From positions 1 to 64,000 of the forward strand of contig PBQA01000028.1 in the NCBI GenBank assembly GCA_002724925.1: DNA of 64,000 nucleotides, written 5' to 3'. The first letter of the stretch is position 1. Each line of letters begins with the position of its first letter. This stretch comes from Oceanospirillaceae bacterium (lineage in GTDB: Bacteria > Pseudomonadota > Gammaproteobacteria > Pseudomonadales > Oceanobacteraceae). Both the position numbers and the translations under genes were made by a program. The notes beneath the pieces were generated by a model that had not been told where the DNA came from, made no database searches, and worked only from the letters and a program-made list of their open reading frames with translations. Positions 8,907 through 18,610 of the stretch are shown here, piece after piece.

Positions 8907-9938
8907 TTAGTTGCCCTCTGAAGGTTTTGCACCCTCAATATCAATAGGCAATGACAGTCCCAGCAGGATATCAGGAGAAAGCTCCGTCATACCAAAGCCG
9001 ACGTTTACGTTTGCGATCGTTTTTGGGGATACGCGCACACCTAAGGCGAAGTTCATAATGCCGGTCATTTGGCCGGTCGTTTCAGAACGAGTCTCCTGAC
9101 CAGTTGAAGGGCGATACAGAACAAATTCGCTTCCCATAGAGTAAGACCCCTGGAAAGATGCACTCAGAGAAACATCGTATGAAAGCGAGTAAGCAAAACC
9201 CATAGAGGCTGAGATATTGCCCTTATTATTCACTTCTTGCAGCAGCTGATCACCACGCACCTGGTTCAGATCAGTAGCGGGAAGGTCATAACCCGCTGAG
9301 AGTGAGCCGAACAAGACAACCGGATCAAGAACTTTAGAAGTACTCAAACCGCCACTCAAGCCAAATGTACCCGACCCTGTGGAAAGCGCTTCATTTTCAT
9401 CAATTTCGTAAGGCGACTGACCGGTCGGTACACGAAGAGAACCGAAATACGTTCTGGATGCTTTACCCGGAATATACTCAGCTGGCTGCCAGCGAACAGT
9501 ACCGCTGATATCACCCACGCCGTAACCGGAAAGCTCGTCCTGCGTTTCAAACTTGGAAACCAACGGCAGGCGAACACCGAGTGTCAGGTTGTTAAACAGG
9601 CCGTAATCAAACGCAAAGCTATTCGTAAATGAATGGCTTGCAACTGGACTTACATCAACACTACGAACGCGAGAGTCCTCAACATTGAGGTCTATGCGCT
9701 GGTCACCATAATAGCTGTAGTCGAAGTTATAGTTGAGAGACATCCCGCCTTTTTTCAGCAAGGAATAGTTCTTTTCCGCCGCCTCAAACACTTCCTCAAG
9801 TGCTTTCTCAGTATCAGCATCACTGTCCTGTTTTGAAAGAGCCTCGCGAGCCTTGTCCATTTCTTCAGCGGTATCTGCGTAAGCGCCATTCACAGCAGCC
9901 AGCAACAAAGTCAGCGATAAAATTCCGGAGCGTTTCAT
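8907..9938 (-). CDS. Outer-membrane beta-barrel protein (transporter-like)
   Basis: 343 residues with a signal peptide ending GAYADT, an acidic, probably helical region (residues 22-60, EEMDKAREALSKQDSDAD and onward), then alternating beta strands rich in Gly, Ser and aromatic residues from GGMSLNYNFDYSYYGDQ. The pattern fits the family once named after MetA of phenol degradation, often annotated simply as transporter. The helical N-terminal segment could interact with peptidoglycan or partner proteins. It lies 18 bases after the C39 peptidase gene and 51 before the FadL-like gene on the same strand, so they are probably one operon. Confidence 0.75.
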   Translation of the reverse strand: MKRSGILSLTLLLAAVNGAYADTAEEMDKAREALSKQDSDADTEKALEEVFEAAEKNYSLLKKGGMSLNYNFDYSYYGDQRIDLNVEDSRVRSVDVSPVASHSFTNSFAFDYGLFNNLTLGVRLPLVSKFETQDELSGYGVGDISGTVRWQPAEYIPGKASRTYFGSLRVPTGQSPYEIDENEALSTGSGTFGLSGGLSTSKVLDPVVLFGSLSAGYDLPATDLNQVRGDQLLQEVNNKGNISASMGFAYSLSYDVSLSASFQGSYSMGSEFVLYRPSTGQETRSETTGQMTGIMNFALGVRVSPKTIANVNVGFGMTELSPDILLGLSLPIDIEGAKPSEGN

Positions 9939-9956
9939 GATTCTGCTTACCTTTTA

Positions 9957-10898
9957 TTATTTTCTTCTGTAACGGAGAGACTTATTAATACCTTGGCCAT
10001 CTTCGACAAGGCCATCGGTGACCAGGATATTGAAGTTATCCGGATCGCCGCCGTCTTCAGCAGTTTTGATTTCAGTTTCAAATACGAATGAGCCGTCATC
10101 CCCCACAACAGCATCGCCATTCTCATCTACTTTTAAGCGATATTCGTATTCGGCGTTATTAAATGAAGCATAAATCGCATTCTGCAGCTGGTGCTCAGAT
10201 TTGACATGCAACATTGGAAACTCTTTAAAGGCATTCTCAGCAATAATATGATCTGAAACAAAGCGCATATCCTCTTCATGCAGCTCTAAGCCGCTCGCGG
10301 GCTTATGGCCATTCGGGAACACTATAAAGAGAACGTTGTTATCCCAGACTTCGAGAAAACGATGAAGAGTAAAAGAGATGTTGCCCAATGCAGGGTCGGC
10401 AACGTAAACCCGGCCATCGTACACCGTGCGGATAACAACAAAATGTTTAAATCCCGCATACTGAATCGGTGCGATAGCTGGGTGATCTAAAGTTTCAAGG
10501 TCGGATGCTTCCGCCTTGAACCCCCCTGATGGATGACCGAGCGCCGTAACTAAGCGCTTCATGTCTAACATTGAGAAACCCCGACGCTCTACGATTCGTT
10601 CAGTCTCACCGAATCGCAGCAAACCTTCCATCACCTGACGTTCCTGGAAGTTCCTACCCAAGTAAAAGTCGAGAAGTGTCGTCAGGGCAGCAGAGCCACA
10701 GGAATAGTCATACACCTGACGCACGACATTTTTGAATTTTTTCGCAGCGAGAGGTTCGACATTAACTACCATATCTTCCTGATAGTCTTCACCGACGGCC
10801 ACACGAACAACGGTGTCCCCCTGCTCTCGCTCATTCACAATAGCAAGCTCATGTGCCATGGCGAACCCGATAACAGATCCTAAGAGAATAATCAGCAC
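9957..10898 (-). CDS. Secreted C39-family cysteine peptidase-like protein
   Basis: 313 residues. The short hydrophobic N-terminus (MLIILLGSVIGFAMAHE) is a signal peptide. The peptidase C39 fold is complete in residues 57-180: Gln61 and Cys67 in RQVYDYSCGSAAL, His152 in GFKHFVVI, Asp168 in VADPALGN. C39 domains usually cleave double-glycine leaders inside ABC exporters. Here the domain is free-standing, has no ATPase or permease, and should act outside the cytoplasm. The tail after residue 200 is unlike the family and ends basic (SLRYRRK). The start is a GTG. The likely substrate is a neighbour, for example the secreted protein encoded upstream, but that is inference. Confidence 0.8.
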   Translation of the reverse strand: MLIILLGSVIGFAMAHELAIVNEREQGDTVVRVAVGEDYQEDMVVNVEPLAAKKFKNVVRQVYDYSCGSAALTTLLDFYLGRNFQERQVMEGLLRFGETERIVERRGFSMLDMKRLVTALGHPSGGFKAEASDLETLDHPAIAPIQYAGFKHFVVIRTVYDGRVYVADPALGNISFTLHRFLEVWDNNVLFIVFPNGHKPASGLELHEEDMRFVSDHIIAENAFKEFPMLHVKSEHQLQNAIYASFNNAEYEYRLKVDENGDAVVGDDGSFVFETEIKTAEDGGDPDNFNILVTDGLVEDGQGINKSLRYRRK

Positions 10899-11046
10899 GA
10901 TTCTAAGGCCTCGGCCTCCCCCTTTATATTTTTATTATAATTTGTATCGTTATCCTATGTTACAGAAACAATTTAGCCCAACCAAGTATAATTCACTGAT
11001 AAATCAGGTTTTTTCGCTCTTTTTCATTAAATACAGACATAAAAAA

Positions 11047-11064
11047 AGCCCGCCGGAGCGGGCT
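11047..11064 (-). terminator. Rho-independent terminator after the DUF6160-like gene
   Basis: AGCCCGC, CGGA loop, GCGGGCT, followed on the minus strand by seven T. It lies 24 bases past the stop of the gene at 11088-11855. Its position suggests that gene can be expressed apart from, and more strongly than, the C39 peptidase cluster below it. Confidence 0.85.
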
Positions 11065-11087
11065 TTCTTTCTAGACGCTAAGCGAAC

Positions 11088-11855
11088 TTAGCGACCAGAG
11101 ATGGTTACAGCCGCACCGTTCAGAGCGATATCAGAGATAGCAACTGAACCGATAGAAGATCCACCCAGAGCCAAGTCACCAATCTCGATAGTACCAGCCA
11201 GGTCAAGACCTGTGATAGAGATACCGTCGCCATTGAAGGTCAGAGTAGAGTCAGTGCTAATACCAGTACCAACACCGCCAGTACCGTATACACGCAGATC
11301 AGTAATGCCAATCGCGTCGTTCAACAGCGTCATGCTACCTGAGGTAACTTCAACAGAACCACCAACTGAAGTAATGGTAGTATCCGTACCAGACTGTGCA
11401 ATTGTAGTAACGCCACCCTGAACATCCATAGTAACGTCAACGTTACGCGCCAGGTTAGCAGCAGAAAGGCCAGCATCAGTGCGAGTTTCAACGTTACCGA
11501 TACGTACACGCAGGCCTGACAGATCAGTCGCAGAGCTATCCATGATGATAGAACCAGTTTCATCAATGTCGATTGCGTTGAAGATAGTAATATCAGAACC
11601 ATCTGCAGAACCAACGATGATATTGCTAATTGCCAAAGAACCGCCACCAGCAGTTACGCCGTCGACAGTATCGGTATACAGAACTTCACCGATAGAAATG
11701 GCATCGACATCAGACAGAGTAATATCCAGATCGATACCAGCCTGACCAGTAGCAGCAGCCATTGCCATTTCGTCCATTGCTACCAGCTCAGCGTTAGCAG
11801 CGAAAGATACAGCGGCGATAGATGCAGCCAGAGAAGCTTTCTTGAGGAATTTCAT
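11088..11855 (-). CDS. Secreted low-complexity beta-rich protein (DUF6160-like)
   Basis: 255 residues. A clear signal peptide (MKFLKKASLAASIAAVSFA, cut near AANA-EL) is followed by MDEMAMAAATGQAGIDLDI, the mature N-terminal signature of DUF6160 proteins (methionines, then TGQAGI). The rest is Gly, Ser, Thr, Ile and Asp in short beta-strand units (DGISITGLDLAGTIEIGDL), suggesting a beta-helix or fibre-like surface protein. There is no cysteine. AGGAG precedes the ATG. The gene has its own terminator and heads a minus-strand cluster with a peptidase and two barrels. Acinetobacter FilA may be a relative, from memory. Role unknown; surface or biofilm structure is a guess. Confidence 0.75.
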   Translation of the reverse strand: MKFLKKASLAASIAAVSFAANAELVAMDEMAMAAATGQAGIDLDITLSDVDAISIGEVLYTDTVDGVTAGGGSLAISNIIVGSADGSDITIFNAIDIDETGSIIMDSSATDLSGLRVRIGNVETRTDAGLSAANLARNVDVTMDVQGGVTTIAQSGTDTTITSVGGSVEVTSGSMTLLNDAIGITDLRVYGTGGVGTGISTDSTLTFNGDGISITGLDLAGTIEIGDLALGGSSIGSVAISDIALNGAAVTISGR

Positions 11856-12197
11856 TTGTGCACACTCCTGATTATTTTTATGTAGTACAGCGGGTCTTTC
11901 AGCTTACCCGTTGACCATCCTACTTGTTTCACCTTGTGGTGTCACCCGCTTGAATGGTCGATTTTCAATTTGCTTACTGTCTAATGAACTACCAGCAAGC
12001 TTTCGAATTAAGCCCCGCTACACGAGACTTGCATTCAATCTATTATGTTGATTTGCAGTTGTCTACCCTTTTTTCACACAAAGTTACGGATAATGGTTAC
12101 GAAGCGGCTCTGGATGTATACTAGGAGTAAAGAAGCCGCAGAAAATCGCTATTTTTCAGTAGGTTATATACTCACCAACCCAACCAAGTGGCCTGTA
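11856..12197. other. Divergent control region between the secreted-protein gene and pabB
   Basis: 342 bases without a convincing gene. Reading frames through it toward pabB are open by chance. It should hold the promoter of the DUF6160-like gene, but I could not pick out a clean -35/-10 pair on that strand. A candidate pabB -10 box is listed separately. No repeat or RNA structure was recognised. Confidence 0.5.
12117..12122 (+). promoter_or_regulatory. Candidate -10 box of pabB
   Basis: TATACT matches five of six consensus positions. The -35 region is poor. A start site about seven bases downstream would leave out the ATGs at 12045, 12093 and 12114, which supports beginning PabB at 12198. 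Confidence 0.35.
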
Positions 12198-13481
12198 ATG
12201 TTCACCTGCAAACTTGAGCTACCCGGCGCCAAAATACTGAAAACCCTGTCATATCTGGACAACTTCAGCCTGCTCACCATTCCACACAGGCAACGCCATT
12301 ACTCGAACCTGACAGAAGATGATCACTTCAAGGCAAAATACGTCATTGCGATCAATGAGTCCGAATCGACCAATCAACTACCGCCACTCAAGACCAGGCA
12401 CCACGATAGAGAGACAGACAGTAAGGGCTGCTTTGTATCAGGTTGGATCGGTCTTCTGGATTACCCCGGCAGCGATAGCCAGACCAGCTTCAGGCGCTAC
12501 AACTCTTCGCTACTCATAGACCCTGACAGCGACTATTGCATCATCCAGTCTCCTGAACCCATTACTGACTCAACAGTAGCGAGCTACCTTGAAACCCTGA
12601 AGCACTGCATGACAGCAACGCAGACCACACCTTCACCAAGAACATGGATGCCAGAGCAGACTCCAGAGCAATATACCGACAGCTTCGCCAAAGTACGCGA
12701 GTATCTTTTGAGCGGCGACTGCTACCAGATCAACCTGGCCACCCCCTTCTTCTGCAAGGATGACCTGAGAGATTGTAACCCGTCAGAGCTACTGGAGACT
12801 TTTGACGCACCGCATGGATGCATCATCAAAGACAGCGAGCGAACTATCATCAGCGTTTCACCAGAAAGACTTCTCAAGATCTCCCCAAAGACAAGCAAGA
12901 CTAGCGCGTCACCGACCTTCCAGCTTGAGACGCGCCCAATCAAAGGGACCGCTCCCAGACACATAAATTCAACTGAGGACGCCAGGCTCGCCTCAGAACT
13001 AAGAACCAGCCCTAAAAATCAGGCCGAAAACCTGATGATTGTCGACCTGCTACGGAATGACCTGAGCATTCACGCCACCCCGGGCAGCGTCAGGGTGCCC
13101 GAACTCTTCACCCTTGAGTCGCATTCCAACGTACATCACCTCGTATCCACCATCACCGCAACACTGAAAGCCGACACACCCGCAACAAAAGCAATTGAAG
13201 CGGTTTTTCCGGGAGGCTCAATTACCGGCGCCCCGAAAAAACGTGCGATGGAAATCATCAGCGAACTGGAACCAAGAGAGCGAGGTGCTTACTGCGGCTC
13301 CGCTGGCTACATCGATGACAGTGGATCTTGCGACTTCAATATCCTCATACGGACAATTGAAGCAAAAGAAGAAGGCGCAACATGCTGGGGAGGCGGAGGT
13401 CTCGTCATCGACAGCAATGCCGACGACGAATACCAGGAGATACTCAACAAGGTGACGAAAATTCTCGACACCCCGTTATAA
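12198..13481 (+). CDS. pabB: Aminodeoxychorismate synthase component I
   Basis: About 427 residues from MFTCKLELPG; E. coli PabB has 453. With the PabA glutaminase it converts chorismate to 4-amino-4-deoxychorismate for folate. The chorismate-binding domain is intact in the C-terminal 270 residues: SGDCYQINLATPF, TRPIKGTAPR, MIVDLLRNDLS, ESHSNVHHLVSTI, FPGGSITGAPKKRAMEII and GAYCGSAGYID. The PIKG lysine distinguishes it from anthranilate synthase components. The frame is open back to 12045, but those 51 residues do not look like PabB. It converges on thrH with a seven-base gap. Confidence 0.92.
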   Translation: MFTCKLELPGAKILKTLSYLDNFSLLTIPHRQRHYSNLTEDDHFKAKYVIAINESESTNQLPPLKTRHHDRETDSKGCFVSGWIGLLDYPGSDSQTSFRRYNSSLLIDPDSDYCIIQSPEPITDSTVASYLETLKHCMTATQTTPSPRTWMPEQTPEQYTDSFAKVREYLLSGDCYQINLATPFFCKDDLRDCNPSELLETFDAPHGCIIKDSERTIISVSPERLLKISPKTSKTSASPTFQLETRPIKGTAPRHINSTEDARLASELRTSPKNQAENLMIVDLLRNDLSIHATPGSVRVPELFTLESHSNVHHLVSTITATLKADTPATKAIEAVFPGGSITGAPKKRAMEIISELEPRERGAYCGSAGYIDDSGSCDFNILIRTIEAKEEGATCWGGGGLVIDSNADDEYQEILNKVTKILDTPL

Positions 13482-13488
13482 GTCTTAC

Positions 13489-14106
13489 TTAAAGCGTCAG
13501 GTCGCGATTACTGGCTTTGATGAACTCTTTCTTAAGGTCTTCATAAGTGTGCACAGCCGGGAATTGTGGAAATTCCTCGATCACATTCTGTGGTGCATGA
13601 AACAGAATACCCGCATCTGCCTCTGCCAGCATCGTCGTATCATTGTAGGAATCGCCGGCTGCGATCGTACGATAATAGATGGTCTGCAAAGCACGGATAG
13701 ACTGACGCTTAGGGTCAGCCTGACGCAGTTTGTAGTCAACGACACGACCATCTTCATCAGCAACCAGGCGGTGGCAGAACAGTGTCGGAAAGCCCAACTG
13801 GCGCATCAGCGGCTGAGAGAACTCGTAAAAAGTGTCAGACAGAATAATCACCTGAAAACGCTCACGCAGCCAATCTACGAACTCCCGCGCACCATCGAGA
13901 GGCTTCAATGTTGCAATCACCTCCTGAATGTCCTGAAGCTTAAAACCATGCTGATCAAGCAAAGCCAATCGCTGCTTCATCAGAACATCATAATCAGGAA
14001 TATCCCGAGTTGTCGCTTTCAACTCTTCTATGCCTGTTTTGTTTGCAAATTCGATCCAGATCTCAGGTACCAGTACACCTTCAAGGTCAAGACATGCGAT
14101 TTCCAT
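13489..14106 (-). CDS. thrH: ThrH, phosphoserine phosphatase/homoserine phosphotransferase
   Basis: A 205-residue HAD-superfamily enzyme close to Pseudomonas ThrH, which can dephosphorylate phosphoserine and pass the phosphate to homoserine. HAD motif I appears as LDLEGVLVPE, with Asp7 as nucleophile and Glu9 where typical SerB has Asp, as in ThrH. Motif II is ILSDTF, the lysine is in YKLRQADPKRQ, and motif III is AAGDSYNDTTML. Full length, GGGGACTCC before the ATG. In Pseudomonas thrH also sits beside cysH and pabB, which supports the name. Confidence 0.94.
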   Translation of the reverse strand: MEIACLDLEGVLVPEIWIEFANKTGIEELKATTRDIPDYDVLMKQRLALLDQHGFKLQDIQEVIATLKPLDGAREFVDWLRERFQVIILSDTFYEFSQPLMRQLGFPTLFCHRLVADEDGRVVDYKLRQADPKRQSIRALQTIYYRTIAAGDSYNDTTMLAEADAGILFHAPQNVIEEFPQFPAVHTYEDLKKEFIKASNRDLTL

Positions 14107-14274
14107 GGAGTCCCCATCAATTCATTCAGGTAATAAAGGGCGCTACTCTACCATTCATCCCGGCAAACACAACGGATTAGCAAACACATGAATAAGAGTA
14201 TTCTTTTTTAGTATTATTTGACCTAAGAAGCCCCATGATAATATCACCTCAAAATACAACGACCGGATACACCG

Positions 14275-15003
14275 ATGAGAGACGACCAGATTGCCGAACT
14301 GAACACCCAGTTTGAAGATAAACGCCCGAAAGACATTATTCGTCACGCCATTGAAAACCATGATGCCATTGCCGTTTCATTCAGCGGCGCCGAGGATGTC
14401 ATTCTGGTCGATATGGCCGTCAAAATCGATCCAAACGTCGACATCTTCACTCTGGATACGGGTCGACTGCACCCAGAGACATACCAGTTCATAGAAAAGG
14501 TGCGCAAACACTACAATATCACCATTGATGTGCGCACACCTGAACAAGCTACACTGCAAGACTTCGTTAAAGAAAAAGGACTATTCAGCTTCTACGAAGA
14601 TGGGCACCAGGAATGCTGCGGGGTACGCAAGATCACACCTCTTCGCAACAAACTTACCGAACTAGACGCCTGGATCACCGGCCAACGCAGAGATCAAAGC
14701 CCGGGGACACGCTCCGACGTTGCTCTCATTGAACAAGACACCGCATTCAAAGGTCGGGGCGAAACACTAATTAAATACAACCCGCTTGCACACTGGTCCT
14801 CTGCTCAGGTTTGGGAATACATAAAGATGTTTGACGTCCCCTACAACGAGCTTCACCAGAAGGGCTTTGTAAGCATCGGCTGCGAACCCTGCACCAGAGC
14901 GACACTACCGAATCAACACGAGCGCGAAGGACGCTGGTGGTGGGAAGAAGCAACCCACAAAGAATGCGGACTGCACGCAGGCAACATCATTTCTAAAGGC
15001 TGA
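14275..15003 (+). CDS. cysH: Assimilatory adenylyl-sulfate (APS) reductase
   Basis: 242 residues. It reduces activated sulfate to sulfite with thioredoxin or glutathione as donor. FSGAEDVIL is the PP-loop. Cys114-Cys115 (ECCGVRK) and Cys203/Cys206 (GCEPCT) are the four ligands of the [4Fe-4S] cluster that marks the APS-using type; enteric PAPS reductases lack them. Cys231 in ECGLH is the catalytic cysteine. TTGACC at 14218-14223 with an AT-rich -10 region near 14237-14244 is a possible promoter in the gap from thrH. CysB, encoded just downstream on the other strand, is the expected activator. Confidence 0.95.
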   Translation: MRDDQIAELNTQFEDKRPKDIIRHAIENHDAIAVSFSGAEDVILVDMAVKIDPNVDIFTLDTGRLHPETYQFIEKVRKHYNITIDVRTPEQATLQDFVKEKGLFSFYEDGHQECCGVRKITPLRNKLTELDAWITGQRRDQSPGTRSDVALIEQDTAFKGRGETLIKYNPLAHWSSAQVWEYIKMFDVPYNELHQKGFVSIGCEPCTRATLPNQHEREGRWWWEEATHKECGLHAGNIISKG

Positions 15004-15038
15004 AGCAAGCGCCGGCCTATCGAGCCTCCCTGACGCCA

Positions 15039-16013
<975 letters not shown>

Positions 16014-16142
16014 TTATCCCACCCCTTACGGCAAAACGCGATTCAAGTTATAAAAATATAAACAAATATTCCTTTCCAGAATAGATGACAACCTCTACAT
16101 TGTCGCATTCTGTACTATATGCACCCAGATTAGACGACTCAG

Positions 16143-16916
16143 ATGGATTTTCTTCTATACATCGGCGCCGGCGCTGCCGTCGGCTTCATCGTTGGCATGA
16201 CCGGCATTGGCGGCGGCGCTTTAATGACACCACTCCTGCTGAGCTTTGGCTTTCCAGCGCACACTGCCGTAGGTACCGACCTGCTTTATGCTGCCTTAAC
16301 TAAGGCGGGCGGCGCATACAGCCATCACAAACAAAAACACGTCAACTGGGGGTTGGTCAAACTTCTGGCCGCCGGTTCAATTCCGGCTGCATTAATTACC
16401 GGCGCCCTTCTTCACATGTTTTTCAACGACGCTGAAGATTACGGGCACTTACTGAAAAATGCGCTTGGCATCATGCTGGTAGTAACGGCCATTGTCATTT
16501 TTATGAGAACGCGCATTCAGTCGTTTGCTGCAGCCCGCAATGCGCGCAACCTGAGCCGTTTCAGACCCGCTGCAACGATCGTCATGGGTGTATTGCTGGG
16601 TGTATTCGTGACCTTGTCATCAGTAGGTGCTGGCGCCATTGGCACCGCCATACTCATGATCCTTTACCCAGCACTCCGCGGCACCCATATCGTCGGCACT
16701 GACATCGCTCACGCTGTACCACTAACACTCGCAGCAGGCCTGATCCACCTGGGGCTCGGAAACGTCGACTTCCAGCTACTCGGGGCTCTCCTGCTCGGCT
16801 CCATTCCCGCCATTCACTTTGGCAGCATGATCAGCCGCAAAGTCCCAGATGCAATACTGCGCCCCGCCCTGGCAAGCATCCTCCTGTTTATGGGTGCGCG
16901 GTATATGTTTCAGTAG
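16143..16916 (+). CDS. TauE/SafE-family sulfite or organosulfur exporter
   Basis: 257 residues, about eight membrane segments in two homologous halves. Each half begins with the family's glycine-rich motif: GMTGIGGGALMTPLLL near residue 20 and SVGAGAIGTAILMILYP near 160. Members export sulfite, sulfoacetate or similar anions. Transcribed divergently from cysB, so it is probably CysB-controlled and relieves sulfite produced by CysH. A 7-bp hairpin without a T run at 16938-16963 follows the stop. Confidence 0.87.
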   Translation: MDFLLYIGAGAAVGFIVGMTGIGGGALMTPLLLSFGFPAHTAVGTDLLYAALTKAGGAYSHHKQKHVNWGLVKLLAAGSIPAALITGALLHMFFNDAEDYGHLLKNALGIMLVVTAIVIFMRTRIQSFAAARNARNLSRFRPAATIVMGVLLGVFVTLSSVGAGAIGTAILMILYPALRGTHIVGTDIAHAVPLTLAAGLIHLGLGNVDFQLLGALLLGSIPAIHFGSMISRKVPDAILRPALASILLFMGARYMFQ

Positions 16917-17045
16917 GCAGCCCGGCGCGTAAAAATCGCCTGACCCTGTCAGCAGAGTCAGGCACGACCAGCCAACAACCTCCACCACCCAGCCAAAATC
17001 TGACTAAACTTTAGCTCCAGTGCCTACATATAAAGGAGTGAGAGC

Positions 17046-17225
17046 ATGTCAGACGAACAACTCATGACCATAGAAGAAGTCGCCAAATATCTTGAGATCA
17101 AAACGGTGACGGTCAAACGCTACGCCCGCGAAGGGCTGCTCGACTCGTCTGGTGGCAACGAGCCACTTTTGTTCGAGAGAACTAAAGTCGAACGTTTTAA
17201 AGACATTCAAAGCCGCCTTCGTTAA
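17046..17225 (+). CDS. Small helix-turn-helix protein (MerR/excisionase-like)
   Basis: A 59-residue protein. AAAGGAG lies seven bases before the ATG. The sequence MTIEEVAKYLEIKTVTVKRY, then AREGLL, is the HTH_17/excisionase-type winged helix: helix, turn, recognition helix, then a short wing and FERTKVERFKD. It has no effector domain, so it is either a simple DNA-binding regulator or an architectural protein. It lies 70 bases before the DAHP synthase gene on the same strand. No integrase or phage gene is nearby, so a true excisionase role is unlikely. Confidence 0.75.
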   Translation: MSDEQLMTIEEVAKYLEIKTVTVKRYAREGLLDSSGGNEPLLFERTKVERFKDIQSRLR

Positions 17226-17295
17226 AAATTAACTTTACTTAACCCCAAATCAGCTATTAAGCTTAAGTACGAATAAGCTAACTTAATATCTAATT
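17226..17295. promoter_or_regulatory. AT-rich control region with TTAA-containing repeats before DAHP synthase
   Basis: Seventy bases containing the perfect palindrome TTAAGCTTAA (17257-17266) and three ACTTAA or CTTAAG-type words around it. No Shine-Dalgarno is visible before the ATG at 17296, so the message may be leaderless or poorly translated from that start. Because the product begins with a Cro-like DNA-binding domain, this region is a candidate autoregulatory operator (inference). Confidence 0.4.
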
Positions 17296-18603
17296 ATGAA
17301 AACGACTGATGTTGTCGCTTGGTTTGGGACCAAAAAGGCCATTGCCGAAGCCTGCACTAAGGACGGCTGGAAGCTGACCGCTGCGGCAGTCTCCCAATGG
17401 GGGGACGAGCCTCCAGCAGGCCGCCAGAAACAAATTGCCGCCCTGACAAATGGGCAGCTAACTGCTGGCACAGGATCCCCCCAACCTGCTTCAACACCAG
17501 CCCAACCGTCTGAAGGCAATCAGGAAATGACTGACAATCGCATTGAAGATCTCAATATTGAGTCCATCGCGACTCTAGTAACTCCAACTCAGCTAAAAGA
17601 AGAGATGCCAATCTCTGAGCAAGCCGTAGAGAGTGTCTGCAAGGGCCGCCAGGCCATACGCGATATTCTGGACCGTAAAGACCATCGCATATTCGTAGTT
17701 GTTGGCCCCTGCTCGATTCATGATGTAGACGCGGCAAAAGATTATGCTCAACGCCTACGCGATCTTGCCGAAGAAGTCAGCGATACCCTGTACCTCGTAA
17801 TGCGGGTCTACTTTGAGAAACCCCGCACCACCGTCGGCTGGAAAGGTCTGATAAACGATCCTTACATGAACGACACCTTCAAGATTCAGGATGGCCTGCA
17901 TACTGCGCGTCGCCTGCTGATTGACCTTGCAGAGCTTGGCCTGCCGCTTTCGACGGAAGCGCTTGATCCGATCTCGCCGCAATACCTTCAGGATCTGATT
18001 GCATGGTCTGCAATCGGCGCGCGTACCACAGAATCTCAGACTCACCGCGAGATGGCGTCTGGCCTTTCGTCCGCAGTCGGATTTAAGAATGGAACGGATG
18101 GCAGCCTTACAGTTGCCACCAATGCATTGATGTCTGTAGCAAACCCTCACCGTTTTCTTGGTATCGATCAAAGCGGCCAGGTCTCCATCGTATCGACGAA
18201 AGGTAACCCGTACGCACACGTTGTGCTCCGTGGTGGCGGTGGCAAACCAAACTACGATTCAGTGAACGTACAGATTGCGGAAGACGCGCTGGCAAAAGCC
18301 GACCTCGCGCAGAACATCATGATCGACTGTAGCCATGAGAACAGCAGCAAGAACCCTGCTCTGCAACCATTAGTGATGGACAACGTCAGCAACCAGATAC
18401 TGGAAGGCAACAAATCCATCATTGGTTTAATGGTCGAGTCAAACATTAAGCATGGGCGTCAGAATATTCCAGCCAACCTGGATGATCTGGAGTACGGCCT
18501 TTCAGTAACTGACGGCTGCATCAGCTGGGAAGAAACTGAAGATGCGATTCGTAAGATGCGCGAAAAACTGAAAGACATTCTTCCGGGCCGCGCGGCTGAC
18601 TAA
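17296..18603 (+). CDS. DAHP synthase with an N-terminal Cro-like DNA-binding domain
   Basis: 435 residues in one uninterrupted frame. Residues 1-55 (MKTTDVVAWFGTKKAIAEA, then AAAVSQWGDEPPAGRQKQIA) match Cro/YdaS-type helix-turn-helix proteins. Residues 56-77 form a Pro/Ser/Thr linker. From Met78 (MTDNRIEDLNIESIATLVTP) comes a complete class I-alpha DAHP synthase: VVGPCSIHD with the metal cysteine, KPRTTVGWKGLINDP, RTTESQTHREMASG, MIDCSHENSSK with the metal histidine, and GLMVESNI with the metal glutamate. It condenses PEP with erythrose 4-phosphate, the first shikimate step. GAAGG ten bases before Met78 could start a shorter enzyme from the same message. A fusion of this kind is not known to me. 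Confidence 0.88.
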   Translation: MKTTDVVAWFGTKKAIAEACTKDGWKLTAAAVSQWGDEPPAGRQKQIAALTNGQLTAGTGSPQPASTPAQPSEGNQEMTDNRIEDLNIESIATLVTPTQLKEEMPISEQAVESVCKGRQAIRDILDRKDHRIFVVVGPCSIHDVDAAKDYAQRLRDLAEEVSDTLYLVMRVYFEKPRTTVGWKGLINDPYMNDTFKIQDGLHTARRLLIDLAELGLPLSTEALDPISPQYLQDLIAWSAIGARTTESQTHREMASGLSSAVGFKNGTDGSLTVATNALMSVANPHRFLGIDQSGQVSIVSTKGNPYAHVVLRGGGGKPNYDSVNVQIAEDALAKADLAQNIMIDCSHENSSKNPALQPLVMDNVSNQILEGNKSIIGLMVESNIKHGRQNIPANLDDLEYGLSVTDGCISWEETEDAIRKMREKLKDILPGRAAD

Positions 18604-18610
18604 GAAAGCA

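Noticed and set aside
12045-12197. An upstream extension of the pabB frame with earlier ATGs.
   Set aside because: The 51 residues do not resemble PabB, a candidate -10 box falls inside, and the family starts at about 12198.
16938-16963. Terminator after the TauE-type gene.
   Set aside because: 7-bp hairpin with a 12-base loop and no T run; too weak to list.
17046-17225. Excisionase of a prophage or integrative element.
   Set aside because: No integrase, attachment repeat or phage gene nearby; the neighbours are biosynthetic.
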